This document shows, one piece after another, positions 38,787-50,012 of a stretch of 64,000 bases of DNA. Below the pieces are notes generated by a model. The model was not told where the DNA came from. It worked only from the letters and a program-made list of their open reading frames with translations, and did no database searches. This DNA is from Hirudinaria manillensis (taxonomy: Eukaryota; Annelida; Clitellata; Hirudinida; Hirudinidae). Numbering within the stretch: position 1 is the stretch's first letter; the number at the start of each line of letters is the position of its first letter. Position numbers and translations under genes: made by a program. The stretch covers positions 12,025,001 to 12,089,000 of the forward strand of contig CM067528.1 in NCBI GenBank assembly GCA_034509925.1, written 5' to 3'.

Positions 38787-39743
38787 TTCTTTTTTACGAG
38801 TCAATTTTGGCGCAAGCGGAGGTGAAGATATGAAAGTTTTATGAAGAGTTTTTTTGAATTCAATCTGTTCTGGAGGCCATCATCGTCGCTCGCTTCCTGC
38901 CTATTCTCATTTCAAGATGGCCACATTCTAGGAACTTATTGTTCAGAATATTAACTCGATCATCATTCAGTTATTCTCTTATTTTGTAGACTCTTTCAAA
39001 GGAAATGTGAAATGCCCCTAGAAATTGAAAAAATATGCCACGTTCTGAAGATGAAAGGCAGGTAAATTACCAGGTGAGGGGTGATTAAAGTAGGTTCAGG
39101 TGAGCTATGTTTAATATGAGGCACAGGAACTGAACTGACAAACGATTGCAATAGGAACGTAAATACTTCCGCGACTCCGTGAACTTTGAACTCTTGACGA
39201 GATCAAGTCAACAACCGGAGTCCATTCAAAACTGGAATAAAAAGCTGCGTGCCCAGTGCTGGGTACAAGGACGGACGGACGGACGAAAGGATGGATGGAT
39301 GGATGGATGAGTGACTGAGTGAGTTAGTGAGAGAGAGTGATCGATGAAAAGAATGAGACAGAGATGACGACGACGACGATGATGATGATTGATCGAAAAT
39401 ATATTTGCGGATTAAAAACATGTTCCATTTAAAATGATACACATATTCAAAATTATTCTAAATTTATAAAAAATGTTTAATTTAATTTATTAATTAATAA
39501 ATTATTATTATTATTATTAATAAACTAATTAATAATAATAAAATAATATAATAATATAATTTATTAATATTGTAATAATTATTAATAATAATTTATTTAT
39601 TTATTTATTTTAATAATAATATTAAAAAATAATTTATTATTATTGGTCGTATTTCATTGCGTTTACATTTTGTTCACAATTATTGACATTTGCATTCAGA
39701 AAGCGTGAAATTTTCAGAAGAAATAACCGATTAAAAATTATAT

Positions 39744-39782
<39 letters not shown>

Positions 39783-41100
39783 TTTCTTGTTTTTCAGTAC
39801 ATCAGTACAAAGTTGATTAAATTGAAGATCATTCTCAGGGAAAGAAAAGGCATACGTTCTTTCTGGAATTTCACGCCTCACTTAATAAGACCACGCGACC
39901 TTTGACTTCTCTTTGACCTTACATCTTGAGTTGAACGATGATGATGGTGGTGGTGAAGCTGGCGACGACGACGATGATGATATTGTTGATGGTGAAGCTG
40001 GCGATGACGATGACGACGATGATGCCGATGGTGATGTTGGTTATAATGGCGATTTCATGGGGTTGAGATTAGAGTCCCTACATCTACCCATTTTGAGTGG
40101 TAGAACTCGAAACGTAATTTGAATAACAGATGAGTAGGGTGGTGATGATGATGACGATGACGACGACGATAATTGTAACTGCGGCTTTCGATAAAGAGAA
40201 TTGCAAAGCACCTAGACGATATTTTTTTGCAGCAAAACGTATCATTTATGCTTTTATTATTAATGATGGCGATTACAATTATCCATCCCTACGACGGCCA
40301 TCCCACTCGTCCATCCATCGGGCCGGCCGGCCGTCAGTCCATTCATCTATCTTCTCATCCGTCAATATCCCTATTCCACGATGAGTGTGTTCTATCATCC
40401 CGGATCTGGAATGAATGTCGGTGTTCAAATAGCATTTGACGAATGAATGAAGGACACCCAGAAAGCTTTACGTGATATCAACACGGACTCAGAACTTTGA
40501 TCTACGGCGCATTTTATCTCACCCTGTCTACCCAACAAAAGGATCCTAACGGAAAATTCCCTATTGAAATCGAAACCACGATCAGGGATGGGCGAGTCAC
40601 TTAAATCCTTGAAGTCATTGTTTATTTGTTAAGCTGTACATAAATCACTGCTTGTCTTGGATGCCAACTCTTTAAATAATTATTTTTAATTTGATAAGTT
40701 TGATTTTCACTTGAGAAAGAAATTAATATTTGGCTTTAAAATTCATAATCCACAATAAATCTGTTTTAAACAAAGCTCTTCTGGAGGTTTTTTTTTTAAA
40801 CTCTCACATTAAATCTCGAAATATTGATTTATTACACTTTTTAAAAACCCATAATCGTTTAATAGCTTAACAATTATTATTATTATTATTATTATTACTA
40901 TTATTTTTATTATTATTATTATTATTAGAAATCTACCATCAATTAGAAATGACTAGAACTCCATAATCATTGCACACCAAAACATGGAACTGCATTCAAA
41001 GTGCTTTGCAGAGGAACACGTGACCGAGACACAATCGATCAGAGACATCTATCGAGGACATAAAACATTTGACATAAACTCGATCACGTCCAGATATTTC
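38787..41100. other. Gene-poor region upstream of the GPCR-like gene
   Basis: Contains the presumed promoter and 5' untranslated region of the minus-strand gene near 38790-38950, then simple repeats: GGAC/GGAT units at about 39272-39310, a GAC/GAT run at 39364-39390, an ATTT run at about 39740-39785, GAT-rich stretches at 39938-40035 and 40138-40170, and ATT runs at 40874-40927. Open frames here are repeat-driven. I see no gene. Confidence 0.6.
39740..39785. repeat. (TTTA)n tetranucleotide microsatellite
   Basis: About 11 uninterrupted TTTA units in AT-rich intergenic DNA. Confidence 0.9.
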
Positions 41101-41119
41101 CTGCCATCAAAGTGATCTC

Positions 41120-41312
41120 ACCGGGTGCAAATATCTGCGACTGCAATCTCAGAAGCAAAGGTTCGCTTGGCGGACGCTCTCCCTACAGTGGGAATGGGGC
41201 CCGCTGCGCCTGGATTACCCCGTGGGTACTGCGGCCACGTCGGCCCCATTGGATATGCTGGGATGAAAAGCTTGACTGGGCATTAAGAGAATGTCAGGCG
41301 GGAGATTAAAGT
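41120..41312. other. Isolated GC-rich, non-repetitive segment of unknown function
   Basis: About 190 bases with much higher GC than the AT-rich flanks, beginning CACCGGGTGCAAATATCTGC and ending GTCAGGCGGGAGATTAAAG. Both strands hold short open frames (65 codons on plus; on minus a shorter frame reading MPSQAFHPSISNGADVAAVP before a possible GGGTAAT donor). No tRNA, snRNA, SRP or 7SK signature is recognisable. It could be a single coding exon of an untraced gene, an unrecognised structured RNA or a regulatory element. Confidence 0.3.
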
Positions 41313-43387
41313 CGTTAAATCCTCTTAATTAATTCTGATCTTTTAATGCAACCGAACGTTATCGTCGTTGAAGAAATCATTTGCTTCAGTAAAACTTCTT
41401 AATTGCCTTCCGTTGCCACACGAGCTCGTGCTAACTGAATAAACATGAACAGGAACTAATAAATGTCTTATTTAGAATAATTATAATTAATTATTCATTT
41501 TTAAACCAAATAAATTAAATAATTTAATTTAATCGTCCGCTAATAATGAAATAATCAGGTGAAATTTCAAAAGAATATTGAAGACATCTATCTCCATTGA
41601 AATGTAGTTTCAAATTGATGACTATATATTTCTTCTTTATGATTCCAATTTGTTTGTTTATATTGTTTTATTTTTTTGATATTATAATTATTCACTTCAC
41701 GAACTTTTTATTGAAATTTATCTTTATTTTGAGAAATTCATCAAATTTGTAAAAAAAATTAAAAGATACTGTCTTTTTTTTTTAATTCTGAAAGTAAAAC
41801 AACCAAATCACGGTCTGTTGGTAGCCCTCAACAAGTCAAGTTTCCATTCACCCATGCAACCATGCATCATAAATAAACAAGCATAAATTTTAGAATAACT
41901 TCTGCATTATTATATTATAACTATTATAATATTCATGACATAAACCACGCCTCTACAAGCACACGTTCATTAGCATATCAATCGACAAGGAGTCGATAGG
42001 CAGCCGAATTAACATAATATTAGCCGGCTGATTAGCATATTATTCATTAGCAAGTCGTTCAGTCAATACTGACGGGGTCCGCATCATACAACCACGAGGG
42101 AGGCTGTCAATCAACTATGGCGGACATTACGAGGGCCATAAACATGGTACTGGTTCTTCCCCCCAAAGTCCAATAGGATATTTCCCTTTGTCTGTCAAAA
42201 GAATGACGCTGATAGCATTTTTGTGTCCGCATAACAATATTACAGCACCCCTACAGGTTTTATTATGCAGGTCATAATTATTATTATTATTGTTTATATT
42301 ATTATTATTATTATTATTATTACTATTATTTTTATTATTATTATTATTATTATCTAATTTTTATTATCATTACTGATTTCTAAAACAAGCAAATCTCTGA
42401 TAAGAATGTTTTGGTTGCATTCAATAATAAAATCCCCAACCCATCCATGCACATCCACACATACACATACACACACACACACAAATCTCCCCACATCCTT
42501 GCACCCCATCAGACTCCACCCACGCACGTGTGAGGTGAGACCAGTGTGGAGAGAAAGGACCAAAGATTTGAATTGAATCTTCTTGCGCTTGGACGAACCA
42601 AGTTCCAATTCTGGTGTTTAATCTCGTCCAGCGTTACTTCAAATTAAACAACGCGCCATCTATTCGTCTTTTTTGTCTGCAGACGTTTTTGTTTTCTTTA
42701 CATTTTCATGGGAATCATTTGCATTTCTGTCGTCGGCGCTAAATGAGTGAAAAAGGGGGAGTGGCTTGTTGTTGTTGTTGTTGGCGGTGTTGTCAGAGTG
42801 GCGGTGTTGTTGTTGAGTAGTTGCTGGTACACGGATTAGAGATGTTGGATGAGTTTGCATTCCAGCTGGCAACAAATTCCTCTGCAAACACTAGTGGACT
42901 CAAAAATCTCTTTTTTCTTTCATTCATTCATTCATTCATTTTCTTATTTATATACTTTCAGCTCTCCTTCGTTCACGATTTATTTGACCTTCATATTGGT
43001 CCAGGTGCTTGAATATTCATGAAGACGCATTAACATAAATCAGTCTCGATCAAATATGATAATTAGGAGGTGAGGCTTGAGACTTTTCGGGGAATTTTCT
43101 TCAAGGAATCCAAGAGGGTCACAAAAGACTGAAGAACCACAAAAGAAAGCTTTCAGTTTCCTCGGGAGACATTCTTTCATTTTCTGCCGTCAACGTGTCT
43201 TATTGGATAACCAAGCATTCATTATCAAATGCCAAAGATACACTGTATAGGTCTTGTTATTATAATTATTATTATTATTATTATCTTTATAAATTAATAT
43301 CATAATTATAATTAAATAATGTACAATATAATATATATAGACAGAAATTGTTGTGATTTTATCAAGAATAACAACGCAGCATAGAAT

Positions 43388-43422
<35 letters not shown>

Positions 43423-43860
43423 TTAATTATATTATATTATAATAATTAATGAACAGAAAAATAACACGTGAGTTTTTTTGGAATGAAATTTATTACCGCG
43501 TGTGTGCGTGATGGGTGCGTTGACCCAATACAACGTATAGTATACACGTCCAACTCTGAAACTCTGATTATCTTTTTCTGCTGTTGTTGTTGTTGTTCCG
43601 GGGACTAACCCGAACTAACTCGGGACAGGGCCCACCGTCATAGCTACGCTGATAAGGGCAGAGGGAAGAGGAGACAGGGTGGCATACCCTAACAATGTTG
43701 AAGGTAAATATTTCTTCCTGCAGTAGGTTGTAAATAAATCTCAACAACATCATAACGACATACAGGCTGGAATGAGAGTGTCATGCATCAATCGGGACAG
43801 TCACGTCAAACAACATTGGAACGATGACGATGCTAACAACTTCCTACATCACCAATAATG
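41313..43860. other. Gene-poor region with AT-rich sequence and candidate noncoding elements
   Basis: Contains ATT microsatellites at 42280-42353 and 43260-43285, a CA run at about 42462-42483 and AAT repeats at 43388-43420. Around 41970-42070 several TTAGCAT/ATTAGCA octamer-like words cluster in otherwise unique sequence. Frames at 42354-42608, 42660-42887 and 43568-43753 show no family features. I see no gene. Confidence 0.5.
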
Positions 43861-44491
43861 GCCGTCGTCGTCATCGTCGTCATCTTCATCATAATCATCA
43901 TTATCATCATCGCCATCGTCGTCGTCGTCGTCATCATCATCATCATCATCGCAATCGCCGGCAATGTCATGACACAGGACATTATGCCTAGCTGATGTGC
44001 TCTGCTGGTTTTTAAAATTATTCACGGAGCGGAGTCCTAAATGACGACGACTTTCCGAGGAATGACTCGGAGATTCACCTTCTTATTTACGATCTTCTAT
44101 TCTTCCGCTGGAAGTGAATAGGTGCGCAGAGTTATGATGACGATGATATTCAATAGAGGTCACAATGAGTAAAAGGCGATAGTGATGATGACGACGACGA
44201 TGACGATGATAATGGTGATGATGACGATGATGATGATGGTGATGATGATGATGGTGGTGGTGGTGACGATGATGATGACGATGATGATGACAAAGTTGAT
44301 GATGGCCACTATGACGATGGCGATGGTGGTACCACGTGACCTGGAATTTATCAAGTCATCATTCATCATTCGGCTATTTATAATCTTAATGCCCATGTTG
44401 GTACTGGCGATAATGAGGATGTTGGCTATGATGACGACTATGATGATGACGATGACGATGACGACGTCGCGCGCAAAAGATCCTCGTAACG

Positions 44492-44493
44492 TA

Positions 44494-44568
<75 letters not shown>

Positions 44569-44570
44569 GT
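44492..44570. repeat. (ATT)n trinucleotide array
   Basis: About 26 uninterrupted ATT units, the longest trinucleotide array in the window. Confidence 0.95.
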
Positions 44571-45669
44571 ATCACATTACCAGATGCAGTATTGTAAGGG
44601 CACATCAGCACGGATTAATACATACATTTATTATAATAATAATTATTTTTATTATTATTATTATTATTTTTATTAATCACATCTTATTAAACTATATATT
44701 AACTACTTATTTTAACTATTATAATTATAAATGACCGAAGTAATTATGTTAAATAATAATAATAATTATTATTATTATTTTTATTTTTATTATTTTTATT
44801 ATTTTTATTATTATTATTATTATAATTATTGCCCATGCAGGGACCACTGGCGGAACACCTAGGCTGGTCCCAGGGAGATTTATGTGATGTTTGAATTTTC
44901 TTGATTTTTATTTTCCACTTTTATTGCTTCCATTCCCTCACGGACCGTCATCATCTCTCCTCCGGCTTCTTTCCTTCCATCTTCGATCCTTCCTTCTCCA
45001 TAACTTTTATGGCTTATTTGTTTAATTTATTTCAGAAAAGGCATTAGGAAAGAATTTGGACGAAATCCAATTAAATTGGATTTAATTTCTCATTTGGATT
45101 TAATATTCCTATTTAAAATTGAATTATGGATTCTGGATTTAAATCTTCGGGAAACGTTTGAAAAAAAAGGGTGGCATTCCTTAAGGCAAAAAAAAGAAGA
45201 ATATACTTGAAAATGAATAATTTAAAATAATCTTTAAAAAGATTAAAATGAGTCTGACTTTTTAAGATTTTAAAATGTTAAAAAAAAAAAGAAATAGAGC
45301 TGCAATTGATGGAATGATTCCCTTCAGCTTTTGCACCTCCCATTCATTAGCGAAAGTCTCCGTGTAATATCCTCCTCTTCATTCTTTATTATTCCATCCA
45401 TCCTCACGTTCACCACCCACCCAAATGGTGACCTGGCCACTCCATGGAAATACAAAAACAAAAACAAAAACAAACAAACAAAAACAAAAACAAAATCATT
45501 CCTGCCTGCGCGCGTAATCAATCCAATCGCATTCATTTGTCCAATTTACAAAACCATCCGCCAATAAGCAAATCGGTTTACCCATTTCTTCACCAATCAG
45601 AGATACGATTCAGCCATTCCTCCGCCAGACCAATCCATAAACGGATCCGCCCATTCACTCACTCACTCC

Positions 45670-45770
45670 TCCGTCCATCCATCCATCCATCCGTCCATCC
45701 ATCCGTCCGTCCATTCATCCATCCATCCATCCATCCATCCATCCATCCACCCACCCATCCTTCCTTCTTT
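45670..45770. repeat. (CCAT)n tetranucleotide array
   Basis: Imperfect CCAT/CCGT units. The same repeat family appears at 47022-47082 and 50283-50310, and in the opposite orientation (GGAT) at 49620-49740 and 49910-50012. Confidence 0.9.
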
Positions 45771-46304
45771 CCATTTATTTCTTCCAGACCATTTTTCTCT
45801 CCAATAAAATGCCGATCGCAGCCAGTTTCTTGCCTCCTGCTTGGAACAGCAAAGACATCAAATCTTGGGGAAATTGTTTCCAGTCGGAATCATCTGTTTT
45901 CACTTCTTAAGACCTCGATATGGGGAGGCAAAAATGATGGAGATCGATGACAACTCCGATCTGTCATGTGTTTGCCTGAAATCATGGAGGAAGTTGCCAA
46001 CAATTTTAGAGCATTTCACGGTGGCAAATTGTCACATTTACGAATTAAATGAGATCGATGGGGCCAAGCAAAATGTCGCATAATATTGAAATAAATTCAA
46101 CGATATTAAAATTTATCAACGAAAAAATGTGTGCATGGCGCAGATGTTCTTAAATATGATTAAACGTTGAAAAAAATATTATCATCCAAGAAATACTGAG
46201 AAAGGAAGTAGAGAATGCCTTCCAGGAAGTAATTATAAGAAGGAAATTGGTTGAATTCTGAGTTTGAAATAATTCTCGTAAATCGTGTTGTTTTTGTTTT
46301 TGCC

Positions 46305-46318
46305 GTTACCGTAGCAAC
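46305..46318. promoter_or_regulatory. RFX X-box-like motif
   Basis: GTTACCGTAGCAAC is an inverted GTTRCC/GGYAAC-type arrangement matching the X-box recognised by RFX factors. It lies 12 bases before a trinucleotide array in a gene-poor region; no target gene is assigned. Confidence 0.35.
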
Positions 46319-46329
46319 CGCGTGGCAAC

Positions 46330-46432
46330 AATCATCATCATCATCGTCATCGTCATCGTCATCATCATCATCATCATCGTCGTCGTCGTCGTCGTCATCA
46401 TCATCATCATCATCATCATCACACCATCGCCA
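46330..46432. repeat. (CAT/CGT)n trinucleotide array
   Basis: About 33 CAT units with interspersed CGT units, giving a poly-Ser frame on the plus strand that I do not regard as a gene. Confidence 0.9.
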
Positions 46433-47420
46433 GCACCACCTTGATCGGGTTCTTTATCATCTTATCAGTCAGCGTCAAATTAAGTTACACGTCAATCAAA
46501 TCTCTTCTCCAGCAATCTCTTTGTTTTCCATCATTTGTTTTTATGCATTCAGGTCCCTCGCTCTGCAAAAGAACGTAAACAACGTAAGAAATGACGTGGA
46601 TCACCTCCGACATTTTGCGAGATCATTTGATCAGTTACAATCAATTTTATAGGACTGAACTGTTGTTGAATCATGTCGGATGTTGTCGGATCACTGTGTG
46701 TGTATTAAGGACTTAAGGACATTTTCTCAAAAACTTATTTTAATGCAAAGACTTGGAAAAAGAAAAAAAAATCGTGCGTCTAAGAAAAAGATTTGGAAAT
46801 GTTCCTGCATTAATTTCTGTCATGGCCATCTGTTATGTTTGTTGATGTTTGAATTTAAATTTGAATTAAAAATTTTATGCTATTTAAAAAATAAAATCTA
46901 ATTAAAAAACTTTCACAACCCATTTCTTGTAAATATAAATAAAATGCATTTTCGAATGAATTCATTAACAAAGGCAAAACAAAAGACTCATTCGTTCATC
47001 TATTTCATTGATTTATTTTCCATCCGTCCATCCATCCATCCGTCCGTCCGTCCATCCATCCGTCCATCCATCCATCCTTCGTTCGTCTATTTATTGGTTC
47101 ACTAATATTTTAATGTTTTATATTAGAGGATTATTAAATGATTGAATAATTCCTTTTTTATTTTATTATTGTATTTTGTTTATTTTTATTTTGGTTTTAT
47201 TTATTGTTTGTTTTTTGTTTAGTTGTATTTATTGTTTATTTTATTATATCATGTGTCTAGTACTTTCCACTACATCTTCATTAATCGCTCTCTCATAATG
47301 CTTGCCTTCATTTTTTTCAATTATTTGGCAAAAATAAAAATAAACACGGCATAAATAAGACAGAAATGGTACTACCTACAGCACCCAATATTTACGATAA
47401 GCCCCTTCATTCGGCACCCC

Positions 47421-47738
47421 TTGTTCAATTATTGTGGAACATTCCTCTGTCCGTGTGCACCGTGTCTCGGCGTGACCCTGACTGTCAGGGCAGCCCTTCG
47501 TCAGGGAGAACAGAGGCTGCTGAAAATGATAAGTGCAGGGAAAAGAGCGAGCGAAATGCTCTCAATTTGTAGACGGATGTGTTCGGCCATAAGCTCAAGT
47601 ATGGCCACTTCTTCATCGTACATCTCCTCTATCAGAGACCATCACAACCATAGCAAAGTCCTCTCGGGATCAGCGATCTGTGATAATGATTCCGACGTGA
47701 TAACACGACCGTTGGACTCGCGATTGCCTATCTTGTAA
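47421..47738 (+). other. Coding-like open frame, unidentified
   Basis: A 105-codon frame with balanced codon usage and higher GC than its surroundings, unlike the repeat-driven frames nearby. It starts MFNYCGTFLCPCAPCLGVTL, a Cys-rich hydrophobic segment, continues LRQGEQRLLKMISAGKRAS, then a Ser-rich part (SSSMATSSSYISSIRDHH), and ends with TAA. An overlapping second frame (47366-47572) is also open, which weakens the case. I recognise no family. It could be a terminal exon of a gene with unrecognised upstream exons, or chance. Confidence 0.25.
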
Positions 47739-48231
47739 TAATTAACATGTTGGTATTATTACTATTATTAATTATAATTATGATGACTTTTGATGAAGGT
47801 CACGATGATGATGACGATGAAGATGATGGATGGCAATGATTGACGATGAAGATGATGATGGCAATGATTGATGATGAAGACGATGATGGCAATGACGACT
47901 ACTGACGACGACAACTATGACGACAAACCAATGTCACGGCTATAATAACCACCGACTATTATGGCGAAGCGCGACCGAAACAACAAAAACAAAAACAATA
48001 AAAAAAAAAACAAAACAACAACAAAAAAACAGCAACCATAGCAACAGCAACAACAACTATAATTATTTGCAAACGTAGCCATGACGACGATGCAACTGAC
48101 GGTCTTGCCAGTAATTGCAACGTCTATTAGTTGCCATGTTTATTGTGCTCCACGAAAATGGCTCCGGGCAGCTTCCAGCTCCCCCTACGGAACTCTTTCC
48201 TTCACCCAACCCACTGCAATCGGCGTCCACG

Positions 48232-48245
48232 GTTGCTAGGGCAAC
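48232..48245. promoter_or_regulatory. RFX X-box-like motif (perfect inverted GTTGC/GCAAC)
   Basis: GTTGCTAGGGCAAC is an inverted repeat separated by four bases, fitting the X-box consensus. It lies in a non-repetitive, GC-richer patch (48090-48330). A further half-site TTGCCATG is at 48131. A link to a specific gene is not visible. Confidence 0.4.
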
Positions 48246-49182
48246 GGAGAAGGTCAAGGTTTTGGCCAACTGCTGGCGATTTGAAAGGGTAGAAATAAGA
48301 AGGAACGAGTGCTATTTACAGCTCGAGGAGTAGGGCTTGGGACTGGCCAATAGAATCGAAGTAATTTAGAAAGGAATCAACGGTGAGCGAACATCATGGC
48401 AGACCGGGCATTGCATTGCATTCTACTTTATTGCCGGCTAATGTTTTGTCTCATTGGCTGCCATTTCGTTCCGAGTACCGGTACCGATAATTATTGTTGT
48501 TGTTGTTGTTCTTTGGCGTATTACTTTTCGTGTTTACCTCTTGTTTACTTCGTGTTTACCTCTTGTTTACTTCCCGTGTTTACATTTTGTTTACTTCGTG
48601 TTTACTTCTAGAAAATCAAAAGTACTGTTTGATTGTTTACCATTTTCCGTCCGTGAGATGCTTCGATCAATGCTTAATGAATCGATTTTCTAATCCTGTG
48701 TAAATTCATCATTTAGTACTTAATGAATTGATCGGATGTCCGCCGATGCTTATGGAGTTGATCATTCAATGACTGTCGAGTCATCCATCTTCCTATTGAA
48801 TATTCAGTGGCATTCGTTGCATTTATGATGACGATTATTTTTACATTTTAGTTTTTTTTTAATTTAAATTTAATTAACATTTTCTTTCTTCATTAAATAT
48901 TTATTATTAATAATTAATAATTATATGCCATAAATTCATTAAATATTAAATATTTATTAAACAATGATCTAGATTGTTCGCTCACGTTTTGGAGCGAAAT
49001 TATTAATTTCCTAATTAGCTTAAAATGTCGACACGAGAAATAAATCATCGGTTAATGCGATTGCTTGCAATGATTGATGATTGAAAGAAGGACTGAGAAA
49101 CAAAAAACAAACAACAAAAGAACCAACCTCTGCCTGTCTCTCTGTCTGTCTGTCTGTATATTTCTTTGTCTGATGACAGATT

Positions 49183-49420
49183 TTACAACCTACGAGGCTC
49201 GTAATTTCGTCCGCAAAACATTACATCTCTCGGACAGAATCGTCTGCCAGCACCTGCCTCCTAAAGAACTTCGCGGACGTGAGGATGAAGACAACGACGA
49301 TGCAGGAAGAAGACGACGACTACGACGAGGAGGAGGAGAAAGCGGAGGATTACGTTGTGGAGTTAAGCAGTGAAAGTAATTGGACTGTCGTTACGATATT
49401 AATGGTGAATTATTAAATTT
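49183..49420 (+). other. Coding-like patch, unidentified
   Basis: One frame reads FTTYEARNFVRKTLHLSDRI and another, downstream and overlapping, reads QEEDDDYDEEEEKAEDYVVE, both with natural-looking codons and elevated GC. Neither belongs to a family I recognise, and a frame switch would be needed to join them. This might be remnants of an old gene or one exon plus low-complexity sequence. Confidence 0.2.
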
Positions 49421-49459
49421 GAAATCACATCTATGTGAACCATCAGCACGATTATGATA

Positions 49460-49506
<47 letters not shown>

Positions 49507-49619
49507 AGCAATAGTCGAGGTCAGTTAATCAATGATTTAACTACATCATGAGGTTAAGTGAGAGTTTAATAAGTAATATCTCGTTGCAAAGTGGAAAGCC
49601 GTTTGTGAATTGGAATTGT

Positions 49620-50012
49620 GGACGGATGGATGGATGGGTGGGTGGATGGATGGATGGGTTGGTGGATGCATGGATGGGTGGGTGGATGGGTGGGTGGATA
49701 GATGGACGGATGGATGGTCGCACGAGCAGACGGATGGATAAGGCTGGCTGGGGATAGAGGGACAGAGAACCGAGGAACTGAGAGCGGGGAATTAAAAGGA
49801 GATGAAATCATCATTCAAAAACTTTCATCCCTATTAAGAAGGATTGCCACGCTTAACCTCTCTAAATACTTTCAACGAGCCTCTAATGGCTGCTCGGACG
49901 GAGCAGTGGAAAGGTGGATGGAAGGACCGACGTTTGGATGGATGGACGGATGGATGGATGGATGGGTGGATGGATGGACGGATGGATGGTCGCACGAGCA
50001 GACGGATGGATA
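49620..50012. repeat. GGAT minisatellite blocks with a duplicated 40-bp unit
   Basis: Two GGAT/GGGT blocks (about 49620-49740 and 49910-50012) end in the same 40-bp sequence, at 49701-49740 and 49973-50012. The shared unit contains the non-repetitive core GGTCGCACGAGCAGACGGAT. The 170 bases between the blocks are not repetitive. Confidence 0.9.

Larger units (their letters stand above)
43861..47364. other. Microsatellite-dense gene desert
   Basis: Dominated by simple repeats: GTC/ATC runs at about 43862-43953, GAT-type repeats at 44183-44310 and 44430-44465, a 78-bp ATT array at about 44492-44570, more ATT sequence at 44630-44670 and 44755-44830, CCAT repeats at 45670-45770, CAT/CGT repeats at 46330-46432, and CCAT/CCGT repeats at 47022-47082. 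All longer open frames here are read through these repeats (poly-Met, poly-Ile, poly-Ser, His-Pro-Ser). I see no gene. Confidence 0.6.

Noticed and set aside
45444..45950. 168-codon frame with His-Pro-Ser-Ile repeats
   Set aside because: Produced by the CCAT microsatellite; not conserved-looking outside it.
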